The position numbers were made by a program, and so were the translations under genes. The notes under the pieces are model-generated. The model was not told the origin of the DNA. It saw nothing but the letters and a program-made list of their open reading frames with translations, and searched no databases. From Nitrosarchaeum sp. (GTDB lineage Archaea; Thermoproteota; Nitrososphaeria; Nitrososphaerales; Nitrosopumilaceae): a stretch of DNA of 64,000 nt. The stretch lies in NCBI GenBank assembly GCA_002737445.1, contig NSIR01000002.1, positions 1-64,000 of the forward strand, in the 5' to 3' direction. Positions within the stretch are counted from its first letter, which is position 1; the number at the start of each line of letters is the position of its first letter. Shown piece after piece: positions 1 through 9,193 of this stretch.

Positions 1-14
1 GAGACCTGAAATAT

Positions 15-32
15 GGAGGTGTTCGAACCTCC
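15..32. repeat. Short perfect hairpin at the window edge
   Basis: Six-base arms GGAGGT and ACCTCC flank the loop GTTCGA, and the local composition is richer in GC than the flanks. It may be the 3' end of an RNA gene whose body lies outside the window. It resembles a tRNA T-arm, but the loop is 6 or 8 bases rather than 7, so it is not called as a tRNA. A T-rich stretch at 108-118 could be a terminator. Confidence 0.3.
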
Positions 33-162
33 GATACCAAACGAACTTTCTAAATTTTGTATTAACTTAAGGATTTACAATTTCCCCCATGATCTGTTAA
101 AGTTTAAACTTTTTTAAATCTAAAAACGCTAGTAATAAATCACGGATAATAAAACTGGTGAC

Positions 163-450
163 ATGGGAGAATTAGAACACAAATATGAAGTGGAAATACA
201 TGTAACTGAAGAAAAGCAAAAACTCTCAGACGATGTCAAAAATGAATTAAAGGGATCAGGCATGATGGATGATAAAGGAAAACTAAAGCTTAAAGGAGTT
301 AGTCCTAAAATGCTTAAAAAAATGAAACAAGAGTTTGTAAATTGTCCAGTATTAAAGAAAGAAATTCAATTTGTTCAGTGTTTTATTTGTCCAAATTTCC
401 AAAGTAGAGTCATGGGAAAAGTCCTATGCAAAGGCGATTCTTTAAAATAG
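163..450 (+). CDS. Small four-cysteine protein, function unknown
   Basis: This 95-residue soluble protein has a charged, lysine-rich N-terminal half and a C-terminal half with four cysteines (C61, C73, C76, C89). The C-x2-C pair and outer cysteines suggest a structural metal site, probably zinc; that is inference. A GGTGA sequence at 157-161, just ahead of the ATG, looks like a Shine-Dalgarno element and supports this start. The gene stands 67 bases before proS on the same strand. I do not recognise the family and assign no function. Confidence 0.7.
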   Translation: MGELEHKYEVEIHVTEEKQKLSDDVKNELKGSGMMDDKGKLKLKGVSPKMLKKMKQEFVNCPVLKKEIQFVQCFICPNFQSRVMGKVLCKGDSLK

Positions 451-517
451 AAAATATCCACAATATTTAATTTATCACGAAAGGCTCATTAGTAAAATTA
501 TTTCTTTAAAAGATAGT

Positions 518-1960
518 TTGAGTAAGGAAGAAATTGGAATTACAGTTTCAAAAGAAATTGATTTTAGTGAATGGTATACACAAGTAGTACTCAAAGCAAA
601 ACTTGCCGATTATGCACCAGTGAAAGGCTTGATAGTGTTAAGACCTGATGGATATTCGATTTGGGAATCATTGAAAACAACATTTGATAGAAAATTTTTA
701 AAAAATGGAATTAGAAACGGATTTCTACCAATTTTAATTCCAGAATCACTTTTAGGTAAAGAACAAAAACATTTTGCAGGGTTTAATCCAGAAGTGTTTT
801 GGGTAACTCATTCGGGGGAAAATGTACTTGGAGATAGATTAGCTCTTAGACCTACTTCAGAAACTCTAGCATACACAATGTATTCAAAATGGATACAAAG
901 CTGGAGAGATTTACCATTAAAAATTAATTTTTGGAATACTGCATTAAGAGCAGAAATAAAAGCTACCAAGCCATTTTTAAGAACTTCTGAATTTTTGTGG
1001 CAAGAAGGGCATACAGTTCATGCAAATCAAGAAGAGGCAGAAAATGAAGTTATGAAGATTTTAGAAATTTATAAAAATACTGTAGAGGATGAATTAGCTA
1101 TACCAGTAGTTACAGGTAAAAAAAGTGAAAAAGAAAAATTTGTGGGGGCGGTGTATACAACTACTATGGAAGCTATAATGCCAGATGGTAAAGCTCTACA
1201 AATGGGAACATCTCATTTTCTTGGACAAAATTTTTCAGTTCCATTTGAAGTAAAATTTGCAGATAAAGATAATATCGAACAATTTGCATGGCAAACATCT
1301 TGGGGGGTGTCATGGAGATTAATTGGTGCCATGATCATGGTACATGGTGATGATAAAGGACTGGTGCTTCCACCAAAAGTAGCACCGATTCAAATTGTAA
1401 TTGTTCCAATTTTTAAATCAGATGATTCCAAAGAAATAGTATTTAAAAAAGTGAATGAAATTTATGAAGAATTGGAATCTAAACAAATTAGAGTTCACAT
1501 AGACGACAGAGTTGAATTAACACCAGGATACAAATTCAATGATTGGGAACTAAAGGGAGTACCATTAAGAATTGAAATAGGACCAAAAGATATAGAGAAA
1601 GAACAAATTGTTTTAGCAAAAAGATACAACCGAGAAAAAATAAATCTAAATTTCAAAGAGATTGAAAAAATAGTCACCATATTAGATGAAATACAAAAAG
1701 ATATGTTAAAAATTGCAAAAATAAAAGCCAAAGAAAATACAAGTATTATTTCAAATTATACTGAATTCAAGTCAAAAATTGTAAAAGGTGGTTTCCTGTA
1801 TGCCTATTGGTGTGGTAAAGTTGAATGTGAGACAAAAATCAAAGAAGAAACAGGGGCAGATATCAGAGTAATTCCATTTGAAAGTAAAAATACAGATGGA
1901 AAATGCATGTATTGTCAAGAACAAAGTATTACAATACCAATTTTTGCAAGAGGGTATTAG
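518..1960 (+). CDS. proS: Prolyl-tRNA synthetase (archaeal type)
   Basis: Class II aminoacyl-tRNA synthetase that charges tRNA-Pro with proline in the cytoplasm. At 480 residues it matches the short archaeal/eukaryotic-type ProRS without the bacterial editing insertion. Class II features are visible: LRPTSE near residue 110, TSEFLWQEGHT near 155, the anticodon-binding region around 290-400, and a C-terminal zinc-binding domain with cysteines in WCGKVEC and GKCMYC. Translation starts at TTG (518) with no nearby in-frame ATG. The egtB ATG lies two bases after the stop, so the two are probably co-transcribed. Confidence 0.95.
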   Translation: MSKEEIGITVSKEIDFSEWYTQVVLKAKLADYAPVKGLIVLRPDGYSIWESLKTTFDRKFLKNGIRNGFLPILIPESLLGKEQKHFAGFNPEVFWVTHSGENVLGDRLALRPTSETLAYTMYSKWIQSWRDLPLKINFWNTALRAEIKATKPFLRTSEFLWQEGHTVHANQEEAENEVMKILEIYKNTVEDELAIPVVTGKKSEKEKFVGAVYTTTMEAIMPDGKALQMGTSHFLGQNFSVPFEVKFADKDNIEQFAWQTSWGVSWRLIGAMIMVHGDDKGLVLPPKVAPIQIVIVPIFKSDDSKEIVFKKVNEIYEELESKQIRVHIDDRVELTPGYKFNDWELKGVPLRIEIGPKDIEKEQIVLAKRYNREKINLNFKEIEKIVTILDEIQKDMLKIAKIKAKENTSIISNYTEFKSKIVKGGFLYAYWCGKVECETKIKEETGADIRVIPFESKNTDGKCMYCQEQSITIPIFARGY

Positions 1961-1962
1961 GA

Positions 1963-3273
1963 ATGAAAATATCTACAAATATGGAATGGCGAGAATCACT
2001 TTTAATCCAATTTAAAGAAACGCGAGACAGAACACTAGAACTAGTGAAAACACTAGAAAAAGACGATTTTGTTGTACAAAGTGCATCTTTCACCAGCCCA
2101 CCAAAGTGGCACATTGGACATGTTAGTTGGATTTATGAGGCAATTATGAATAAAATAGATAAAAATTATGAATTTTATTCTAAAGAATTTTCAGAGTATC
2201 TAAATTCATACTATCAACAATTTGGAATACCGCAGGATAAATCTAATCGGGGGATTATTTCAAGACCTACAATTGAACAAATTTTTCAATATTTTGACAT
2301 CATTACTCAAAGAGTAAATCAATTTATCAAATCAGAGTCGCTAGATAATAATGCAATAAGATTAATCACTGTTGGATTTCACCATGAATGTCAACATCAG
2401 GAATTATTAATTTATGATCTTCAGCATCTTCTAAACGAACAATATAGACCAATTAAAAAAATTGAAAAAATTATCTCGTCAAATTTTGAACAAAAATCAA
2501 TACAAATCAAAGGTGGGATTTACACAATTGGGTATAATGGACAAGGGTACTGCTACGACATAGAGTTACCAGAACACAAAGTCTATCTCGATAATTATTC
2601 AATTAATGTATTTCCAGTAACTAATGAACAATATTTGAAATTTATGGAAGATGGCGGATATGATTCCTACAAGTATTGGCTTTCAGATGGATGGGAGAAA
2701 GTACAAAAAAATGAATGGGAATCACCAATGTATTGGGAAAAAATAGACAATGAATGGAAAGTAAGAAAATTTCTAGGAATTAAAAAATTAAATCCAAAAG
2801 AACCAGTATGTCATGTTAGTTATTATGAAGCAGATGCATATTGTAAATGGGCTGAAAAGAGACTGCCTACTGAAGCAGAATGGGAGAAAGCTGCATGCTG
2901 GAATGAAGAAAAACAAGTAAAAACAATATTTCCATGGGGAAATGACCAGCCAACAAACGAAAATTGTAATTTATTGGAATCTTATCAGTGGGGATGCACA
3001 GAAGTTGGATCATATCCTGCAGGTGTGAGTTCATCAGGATGTCATCAAATGATTGGAGATATTTGGGAATGGACAACATCTGAATTTATCGGATATCCAG
3101 GATTTAAGACTGGGTTTGAGGAATATAATGACAAATGGTTTACAAATCAAAAAGTACTACGAGGGGGATCGTTTGCCACACCAAAAATGTCAATTCGAGG
3201 AAGTTATAGAAATTTTTTCAGATTAGATGAAAGATGGTTATTTTCAGGATTTAGATGCGTTGATTTAATTTAA
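1963..3273 (+). CDS. egtB: Ergothioneine sulfoxide synthase EgtB
   Basis: Non-haem iron enzyme that joins a thiol donor to trimethylhistidine (hercynine) with O2 to form the C-S bond of ergothioneine. The 436-residue protein has an N-terminal DinB-like domain and a C-terminal formylglycine-generating-enzyme-like domain ending RGSYRNFFRLDERWLFSGFRC. The likely iron ligands are H53 (in KWHIGH) and H141/H145 (HHECQHQ). The reading frame stays open upstream to 1903, but the ATG at 1963, two bases after proS, gives the proper N-terminus. No egtA, egtC or egtE is in the window. The thiol donor (cysteine or gamma-glutamylcysteine) cannot be told from sequence. OvoA is a less likely alternative because no fused methyltransferase is present. 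Confidence 0.88.
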   Translation: MKISTNMEWRESLLIQFKETRDRTLELVKTLEKDDFVVQSASFTSPPKWHIGHVSWIYEAIMNKIDKNYEFYSKEFSEYLNSYYQQFGIPQDKSNRGIISRPTIEQIFQYFDIITQRVNQFIKSESLDNNAIRLITVGFHHECQHQELLIYDLQHLLNEQYRPIKKIEKIISSNFEQKSIQIKGGIYTIGYNGQGYCYDIELPEHKVYLDNYSINVFPVTNEQYLKFMEDGGYDSYKYWLSDGWEKVQKNEWESPMYWEKIDNEWKVRKFLGIKKLNPKEPVCHVSYYEADAYCKWAEKRLPTEAEWEKAACWNEEKQVKTIFPWGNDQPTNENCNLLESYQWGCTEVGSYPAGVSSSGCHQMIGDIWEWTTSEFIGYPGFKTGFEEYNDKWFTNQKVLRGGSFATPKMSIRGSYRNFFRLDERWLFSGFRCVDLI

Positions 3274-3275
3274 AA

Positions 3276-4301
3276 TTAAATATTTTTTGAAATTAAAGTT
3301 AATGCAAACTGTTTATTTTCATCCAACCAAATATTTTCAATACTAAATCCAGTTTGAAACATTAATTCACGTATTTGAGATAAAGTATACTTGTAAGAAT
3401 ATTCAGTGTGAATTAATTCATTCTTTTCCAATGTAAGTGAAAGATTTGCTTTTGGAATTATTATAGATTGATTCAATAATGATTTCAAATACATTTCAAT
3501 TCTCTGTTCACTTTCATTATATAATGAATAGTGTGAAAAATTATCGAGATTGAAATCTGCACTCAATTCATCATTGATTCTAGATAAAACATTGAGATTA
3601 AATCGAGCAGTTATACCTTGACTGTCATTATATGCATTTTCTAAAATAATTTTATTTTTAACTAAATCCAATCCAATCAAAAAAAGATCATTGTTTTTCA
3701 TAGTTAAATTAACTTTCTTTAAAAATTCTTTTCCTTCATCAGGTGAAAAATTTCCAAAACTAGAACCAAGAAAAATAATTAAATTATTGCCATTGTCATA
3801 ATTTTTTAAAAATTCAAGACCTGATTCATAAGTATCAATTATTCCAGTAGTATGTAATTTAGAAAAATCTTCCTGTAAAAGTTTGGAACTTGTAGTCAAA
3901 ATTTCAGATATATCTATTGGAAAATATTCAACGTGATCTTGAATTTGACTTAACATATCCAAGATTATTCTTGTTTTTATAGAAGAACCGCTACCTAGTT
4001 CAACTAATCTAAATGAATCATTAAGATAATTAGCTAATTCATTTTTTAATTTTTTAAGAATACCAATTTCTATTCGAGTAGGATAGTATTCAGGTAAATT
4101 ACAAATTTGTTCAAATAATTCTGAGCCTTTGTGGTCATAAAAAAATTTAGGGCTAATGAATTTAGATTTTTGGTTTAAACTAAAATGGATTTCATCGGCA
4201 AAGCTTTTTTCACTTTTACTTGAATTAAGCTTAAAATAGCAAAGATTTGAATTTACAAAATATTTTTTATAATTAAGATTTTTTTGAATTGTTTTACTCA
4301 A
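3276..4301 (-). CDS. egtD: Histidine N-alpha-methyltransferase EgtD
   Basis: S-adenosylmethionine-dependent enzyme that trimethylates the alpha-amino group of histidine to hercynine, the substrate of EgtB. The 341-residue protein carries the family hallmarks: FYDHKGSELFEQICNLPEYY near residues 60-80, the SAM-binding motif FRLVELGSGSSIKTR near 98-112, and IIFLGSSFGNFSPDEG. It starts at TTG. It is tail-to-tail with egtB, two bases apart, so the two ergothioneine genes are adjacent but on opposite strands and must be transcribed separately. Function rests on family knowledge and this pairing. Confidence 0.9.
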   Translation of the reverse strand: MSKTIQKNLNYKKYFVNSNLCYFKLNSSKSEKSFADEIHFSLNQKSKFISPKFFYDHKGSELFEQICNLPEYYPTRIEIGILKKLKNELANYLNDSFRLVELGSGSSIKTRIILDMLSQIQDHVEYFPIDISEILTTSSKLLQEDFSKLHTTGIIDTYESGLEFLKNYDNGNNLIIFLGSSFGNFSPDEGKEFLKKVNLTMKNNDLFLIGLDLVKNKIILENAYNDSQGITARFNLNVLSRINDELSADFNLDNFSHYSLYNESEQRIEMYLKSLLNQSIIIPKANLSLTLEKNELIHTEYSYKYTLSQIRELMFQTGFSIENIWLDENKQFALTLISKNI

Positions 4302-4394
4302 TTACAATCTGAATTTACTTTAGCATAAATTTCTTACCACATGGGTAGGCATAAATGATATTTCTTGATATACCACCATATTTAATTTCAAATA

Positions 4395-5360
4395 TTGAAT
4401 GAGATTTTAAAAGTAGAAAACCTAACTAAGTTTTTTATAAAAAAGAAAATATTTAGTTCAAATAAAACCATTGTTAAAGCAGTTGATGATATTTCATTTT
4501 CAATAAAAAAAGGAGAGATATTGGTATTAGCAGGTGAATCAGGTTCAGGTAAATCAACAATAGTAAAATTAATTCTTAAATCAATTCAAGCTGACTCAGG
4601 CAAAATAATATTTGAAAATAAAGAAATTAAAAATGATAAAAAAAGTTTAGAGAAAATTAGAATGAATTGTCAAATGATACATCAGGATCCATATGATTCA
4701 ATAAATCCGAGAATGAATATTGAATCCATTGTTTCAGAGCCATTAGAAATTCATAAAATTGGAACCGCTGCAGATAGGAAAAAAAGAGTGCTAGAAGTAT
4801 TACGTGAAGTAAAGTTGGAACCAGTTGAAGAGATACTAGAAAAATATCCCCACATGCTTTCAGGCGGGCAAAGACAAAGAGTAGTAATTGCAAGAGCGAT
4901 TGCATTAAAACCAAAAATAATTCTTGCAGACGAACCTGTTTCAATGTTAGATGTGTCGATTAGAATTGAAATATTGGAATTATTAAAAGAGTTACAAAAA
5001 AAATATCAAATTTCGTTCATATACATTACTCATGATTTAACAACTGCCAAATATTTTGGTGAAAAAATAGCAATTTTGTATCTTGGAAAAATTGTTGAGA
5101 TTGGATTGATTGAACAGGTGTTAGTAAAACCAAAACACCCTTACACACAAGCACTCATAGATGCAATTTTGGAATTAGATCCTGAGAATCTAAATAAAGA
5201 GAGAAAAATTCGCATTAACGAACCGGAGGATATTGATGTTTACTCTGGATGTAGATTTAGAGCCAGATGCCCATATGTAATAGAAAATTGTAAAAAAGAA
5301 CCAAAATTAGAAATTGTTAAAGGGGAACACTCTGTTGCCTGCCATGTTAGTTTAAACTAG
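4395..5360 (+). CDS. Oligopeptide/dipeptide-type ABC transporter ATPase (DppF/OppF-like)
   Basis: Cytoplasmic ATPase subunit of a peptide/nickel-type ABC importer, 321 residues. Walker A GESGSGKST (47-55), signature LSGGQ (155-159), Walker B IILADEP (175-181) and the C-terminal oligo_HPY region with cysteines in CRFRARCPYVIENC are all present. The start is TTG. No permease or partner ATPase adjoins it. The nearest candidate binding protein is 25 kb away at 30535. The substrate is unknown. It overlaps the end of smc by four bases on the opposite strand. Confidence 0.88.
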   Translation: MNEILKVENLTKFFIKKKIFSSNKTIVKAVDDISFSIKKGEILVLAGESGSGKSTIVKLILKSIQADSGKIIFENKEIKNDKKSLEKIRMNCQMIHQDPYDSINPRMNIESIVSEPLEIHKIGTAADRKKRVLEVLREVKLEPVEEILEKYPHMLSGGQRQRVVIARAIALKPKIILADEPVSMLDVSIRIEILELLKELQKKYQISFIYITHDLTTAKYFGEKIAILYLGKIVEIGLIEQVLVKPKHPYTQALIDAILELDPENLNKERKIRINEPEDIDVYSGCRFRARCPYVIENCKKEPKLEIVKGEHSVACHVSLN

Positions 5361-8300
5361 GAAGTTCTAACTGAAGGCATTCGTTTATCCTTGTAAGTTA
5401 CAATATAAGATACGCCATTTTTTGGATAAACACCATAGATAAGCTTGGCTTTTTGTATGACAGAATCTTTCAAAGAAACTAAAATAAATTGGCTTTCTTG
5501 TGAACGCTCTTCCAAAATTTTTGCTAGTTTTTCAGAGTTTGGAGCATCAAGATGTGCATCTACTTCATCAAATAGATAGAAAGGAGATGGTTTCAATTTT
5601 TGAAGGGCCAACACAAATACAATAGCAGCTAATGTTTTTTCACCTCCACTAATTGATGTTGATTCTCTTTTTGGCTTTGCTGGAAATTGAATCAAATAAG
5701 AAATTCCAGAATTGAAAATATCATCTTCATTTTGTAATTCAAGCCAGGCATTACCACCTGTCATTTTATTAAAAATAAGACGGATTTCCTTATCAACTAT
5801 ATCAAATGCATTTAGGAATGTTTGACGTTTATCTTTTTCAATATCTTCAATAAATTTAACAATTGAATTTCGTTCTTCTTCTAACGAATTTTTACGTACA
5901 GACATAGAACGGTATCCATATGATACATCCAAATATGTTTCAGGAGATTTTGCATTTAAAGCCGTAAGAGAATTTAATTCACTAGTTAATCCTTGAGATA
6001 TAGATTCCACATCAAAATTATCCGTATTTTTATCAAAGCCAAAGGATTTAAGAAAATGCTGTAATTTACTTTCATTTTCAGTTAAATCAAACAAATCACG
6101 TTTTAAAGAATCAGATTGTCGTTCTAAAGAATTAATATTTTTTGTAAGTTCAGCACTATCGGAATATAAAATTTTTAATTGATCGTCATACATCTTCAAT
6201 TCCCCAATAGATGAGCCAGACGTAGAAATGAGTTCTTGTTCTTTTTCTCTTAATTTAACAAGTATTTCAGTTTTAGATTTTTTATTAATTTCTAAATCAT
6301 TTATTTTATTTATCAAATCATGATTTTGGTCATTCAATGATAATTCTTCATCATGTAAACTTTGTATCTGTGAATTTTTTCTTTTTTGTTCATTTTGTAA
6401 TTTAGTTAGCTCTGAATCACTAGTTCTATATTCATTTTTGATTTTTGTAAATTGTGTTTCAAGATCAATTTTTGCCTGATTCACTTTTAAAATTTCATTA
6501 GCGATACGTGTTTGCTCTCCGCTCGCATAATTTTCATCAACTAGTGTGATTCTGGAATTAAGTGAATCCACATTAGATTCATGTATTGTGATTTGTGTAA
6601 CCAAGCTTGCACTAGATGCATTCAATTCAGAAATTCTGATTACAAGTTGTTTCTTCATATTAATCGCAGAAGATATTCTAGACTTAAGATTGGAGTTATT
6701 CTCATTTGCAGAAACAAGACTTTGTTCTGAAAGAGATAATCTTTCAGTATTGCTCTGAATGGAATCTTCAAGTTTTTTTAGGGAGAATTTTTTCTTTAAA
6801 ACGTATTTTTTAAGTAAATTAATAGATGCTAGTAACCCATCAATATCAGTACTCATTGAAATAATTTTTGTTAGTTTTGAAATTTTAGAATTAATATCTA
6901 TTATTACAGCACCACCTTTTGCTTCAAAGTATTCACCATCCAAAGTTACTGCTTTGTGACCTAGTTTTGATAGACGATATGCAGAATCTCTTGAATTAGC
7001 AAGTACCACATTTCCAAAAAGGAATGTTTTAAGAACAGAATATAGAGGATTGCAAATAACATAATCAGATAATACTCCAATTACACCAGAATCCTTTGGT
7101 AAATCTAATCTAAATTTTGGAATTGCGTCAAGTGGGATTATTTTCAATTTTGGGAGATTTTTAGAACGTGCAACTTCGGCAATACCAAGCAGTGTTACAA
7201 AATCAGGTACAACCATTGCTTTAATCCAATCAGAACTAACAGCAAGTATAGAGCGTTCATATTTTTTATCCCATGAAATCATTTCATAAACTAATCCAAT
7301 AATACCAAGTTTATCTGAATCTTCTTTTAATTTAGCAATAGTATAATCTTCATGCATTATTCCTTTCACAGTTTTAATTTTTGTATCATACTGTGCTGCA
7401 GCTCTACTAGATTTTTCTAAAATAAGATTAAGTTCTTCCATATCATTCAATATTTTAATTTTTTTAGAATTAAGTTTAAAAATTCTTGATTTTAATTCAG
7501 AAATAGAATCATGGTGATTAGACACCATTGATTCCAATCTTAATTGAATGCTAGATAATTGGATAACATCTTTTTCTAAATCAGATAACTTGGAGAAATT
7601 TAAATCTAATTTATTTTTAGAATCATTTTTTTCATTTTGCACTGTGAATAATTTTAATTTAGAATCATTTAGTTGAGTAGTGAGTAATTGAATTTTTCTA
7701 TCTATTTCAGATTTTTTAGCTGCGATTATAGATTGTGCTTCTAAAATTTTATTTCGTTCAGAATCTAATAAATCTAAATCACAAATAATTTTTTTCTGTT
7801 TTATATCTATATCATCAATTAACTTTAAAGATTCTGTAATTTGTAATTCGGTTTGATTTCCAGATTTAAAAATTGATTCGATTTCATTTGGAATATCTAC
7901 AATTCTTAATTTAATTTGCTCAATTCTTTTAGTAGCTGCAGTGATTGCACTATTATCAATTTCATATTGTTCCATTGCAACACTTAGATCTTTGTCAATT
8001 GTGGATTTTGCATGATTGTAATCATTAGCTGCAGTCATAATATTGGATTTATTTATTTCAAGTTTGTTAATTTCAGATTTAATTCTATTTCGATCATCAT
8101 TAAATTGGTTGATTTCAAGCATAGTATTGTTAAAAATATCTTCTTTTGAGGATTTTTGACTTGTGATTATTCTTAATTTGTTAGAAGCACCAATTGATTT
8201 GTATCTATTTAATTCTCGCTCAAGCAGATCATGACGAAGTTTTTGATTTCGCTCTTCTTCAAGCTCATCAATTCTTTTTTTAATTTCACCCATTTTTGCA

Positions 8301-8881
8301 AGTGCAATCTCTAATCTTCTATCAGCATCATCTAATTGTTGTATTGATTCCTTTTTTTTATCATCAAAATAAGACAGACCAATTAAATCTTCAAGAGTTT
8401 TTCGTTTTTCTTCTGAGCTAAATTCAGATATTCGTGTAACAGTTCCTTGTTGTACAGCATTTAATTGTCCCAATCCAGCATTGGCAACATCAAGAAGATC
8501 TAACATGTTACTGCGGTTTATTGGTTTTTTATTTAGATAGTATGCATTTTCACCCTTATCATCCAATTCCCGAGTAATTTCCACAGAATCTGAATCAATT
8601 GGAATCTTTCGATCAGAGTTATCAAAATGAACACTAGCTCTAGCCATTTTAGAACTATGTCGATTGCCTTCAATGTCATGAATTAAAGATCGCAGTTTAT
8701 CAACTCGCATCATTTTAGGTTTATTTTCACCAAGAGCAAAAATTATTGCATCTAAAATATTACTTTTTCCAGAACCGTTTGGGCCAGAGATGGAAACAAG
8801 TCCAGGTTCAAACATAACAGTTGTATTTTTAAATCCAAATGATTTGAAACCGAAGATCTCCACTTTTTTTATATGAACCAA
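5357..8881 (-). CDS. smc: Chromosome segregation ATPase SMC
   Basis: Dimeric ATPase that compacts and segregates chromosomes. The 1174-residue protein shows the full family layout: N-terminal head with Walker A GPNGSGKS (33-40), two long coiled coils, a hinge around 510-640 (GIIGLVYEMI onward, with GGAVII near its end), and a C-terminal head with signature SGGEK (about 1078-1082) and Walker B FYLFDEVDAHLD (about 1101-1112). It starts at TTG. No scpA or scpB lies next to it. Its 3' end overlaps the ABC ATPase gene by four bases. Confidence 0.96.
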   Translation of the reverse strand: MVHIKKVEIFGFKSFGFKNTTVMFEPGLVSISGPNGSGKSNILDAIIFALGENKPKMMRVDKLRSLIHDIEGNRHSSKMARASVHFDNSDRKIPIDSDSVEITRELDDKGENAYYLNKKPINRSNMLDLLDVANAGLGQLNAVQQGTVTRISEFSSEEKRKTLEDLIGLSYFDDKKKESIQQLDDADRRLEIALAKMGEIKKRIDELEEERNQKLRHDLLERELNRYKSIGASNKLRIITSQKSSKEDIFNNTMLEINQFNDDRNRIKSEINKLEINKSNIMTAANDYNHAKSTIDKDLSVAMEQYEIDNSAITAATKRIEQIKLRIVDIPNEIESIFKSGNQTELQITESLKLIDDIDIKQKKIICDLDLLDSERNKILEAQSIIAAKKSEIDRKIQLLTTQLNDSKLKLFTVQNEKNDSKNKLDLNFSKLSDLEKDVIQLSSIQLRLESMVSNHHDSISELKSRIFKLNSKKIKILNDMEELNLILEKSSRAAAQYDTKIKTVKGIMHEDYTIAKLKEDSDKLGIIGLVYEMISWDKKYERSILAVSSDWIKAMVVPDFVTLLGIAEVARSKNLPKLKIIPLDAIPKFRLDLPKDSGVIGVLSDYVICNPLYSVLKTFLFGNVVLANSRDSAYRLSKLGHKAVTLDGEYFEAKGGAVIIDINSKISKLTKIISMSTDIDGLLASINLLKKYVLKKKFSLKKLEDSIQSNTERLSLSEQSLVSANENNSNLKSRISSAINMKKQLVIRISELNASSASLVTQITIHESNVDSLNSRITLVDENYASGEQTRIANEILKVNQAKIDLETQFTKIKNEYRTSDSELTKLQNEQKRKNSQIQSLHDEELSLNDQNHDLINKINDLEINKKSKTEILVKLREKEQELISTSGSSIGELKMYDDQLKILYSDSAELTKNINSLERQSDSLKRDLFDLTENESKLQHFLKSFGFDKNTDNFDVESISQGLTSELNSLTALNAKSPETYLDVSYGYRSMSVRKNSLEEERNSIVKFIEDIEKDKRQTFLNAFDIVDKEIRLIFNKMTGGNAWLELQNEDDIFNSGISYLIQFPAKPKRESTSISGGEKTLAAIVFVLALQKLKPSPFYLFDEVDAHLDAPNSEKLAKILEERSQESQFILVSLKDSVIQKAKLIYGVYPKNGVSYIVTYKDKRMPSVRTS

Positions 8882-9193
8882 TGAAATTCAATTCTAATTT
8901 GGTAGGATAATCGGTGATTAACAAGTTTATTTGACAGAATTGATTAATTTTTCTTGTTGTACTATCATTTTTTTTGTAGTGGTGATCATTCTAAAAACAA
9001 CATTAAATTCCTACAAGTCAAAAAGCGGGTTTTCTTTTAAAATGTGAGCCTATAACTTACTAAATTTAGCCACAAAATATCCATTAGATACAATTGTGGA
9101 TAAATAAAAAAAGTAGATCAAATTAAAGATAAAACATGAGGGTATTCTAATTTATGATTGGATGTCAACTAAAGAAATTATAAAAAAATTTAA
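8882..9193. other. 312-bp intergenic region between smc and ino1
   Basis: AT-rich spacer between two minus-strand genes. It should carry the smc promoter near its left end and the region after ino1. The only open frames I find are about 20-30 codons without convincing content. No RNA or repeat is recognised. Confidence 0.4.

Noticed and set aside
1-50. Possible tRNA 3' end at the window start
   Set aside because: The hairpin has a TTCGA-like loop but the loop length and stem do not fit a T-arm, and no acceptor pairing can be tested because the 5' part is outside the window.
1903-1962. N-terminal extension of EgtB overlapping proS
   Set aside because: The extension is proS sequence read in another frame; the ATG at 1963 gives the correct family start.
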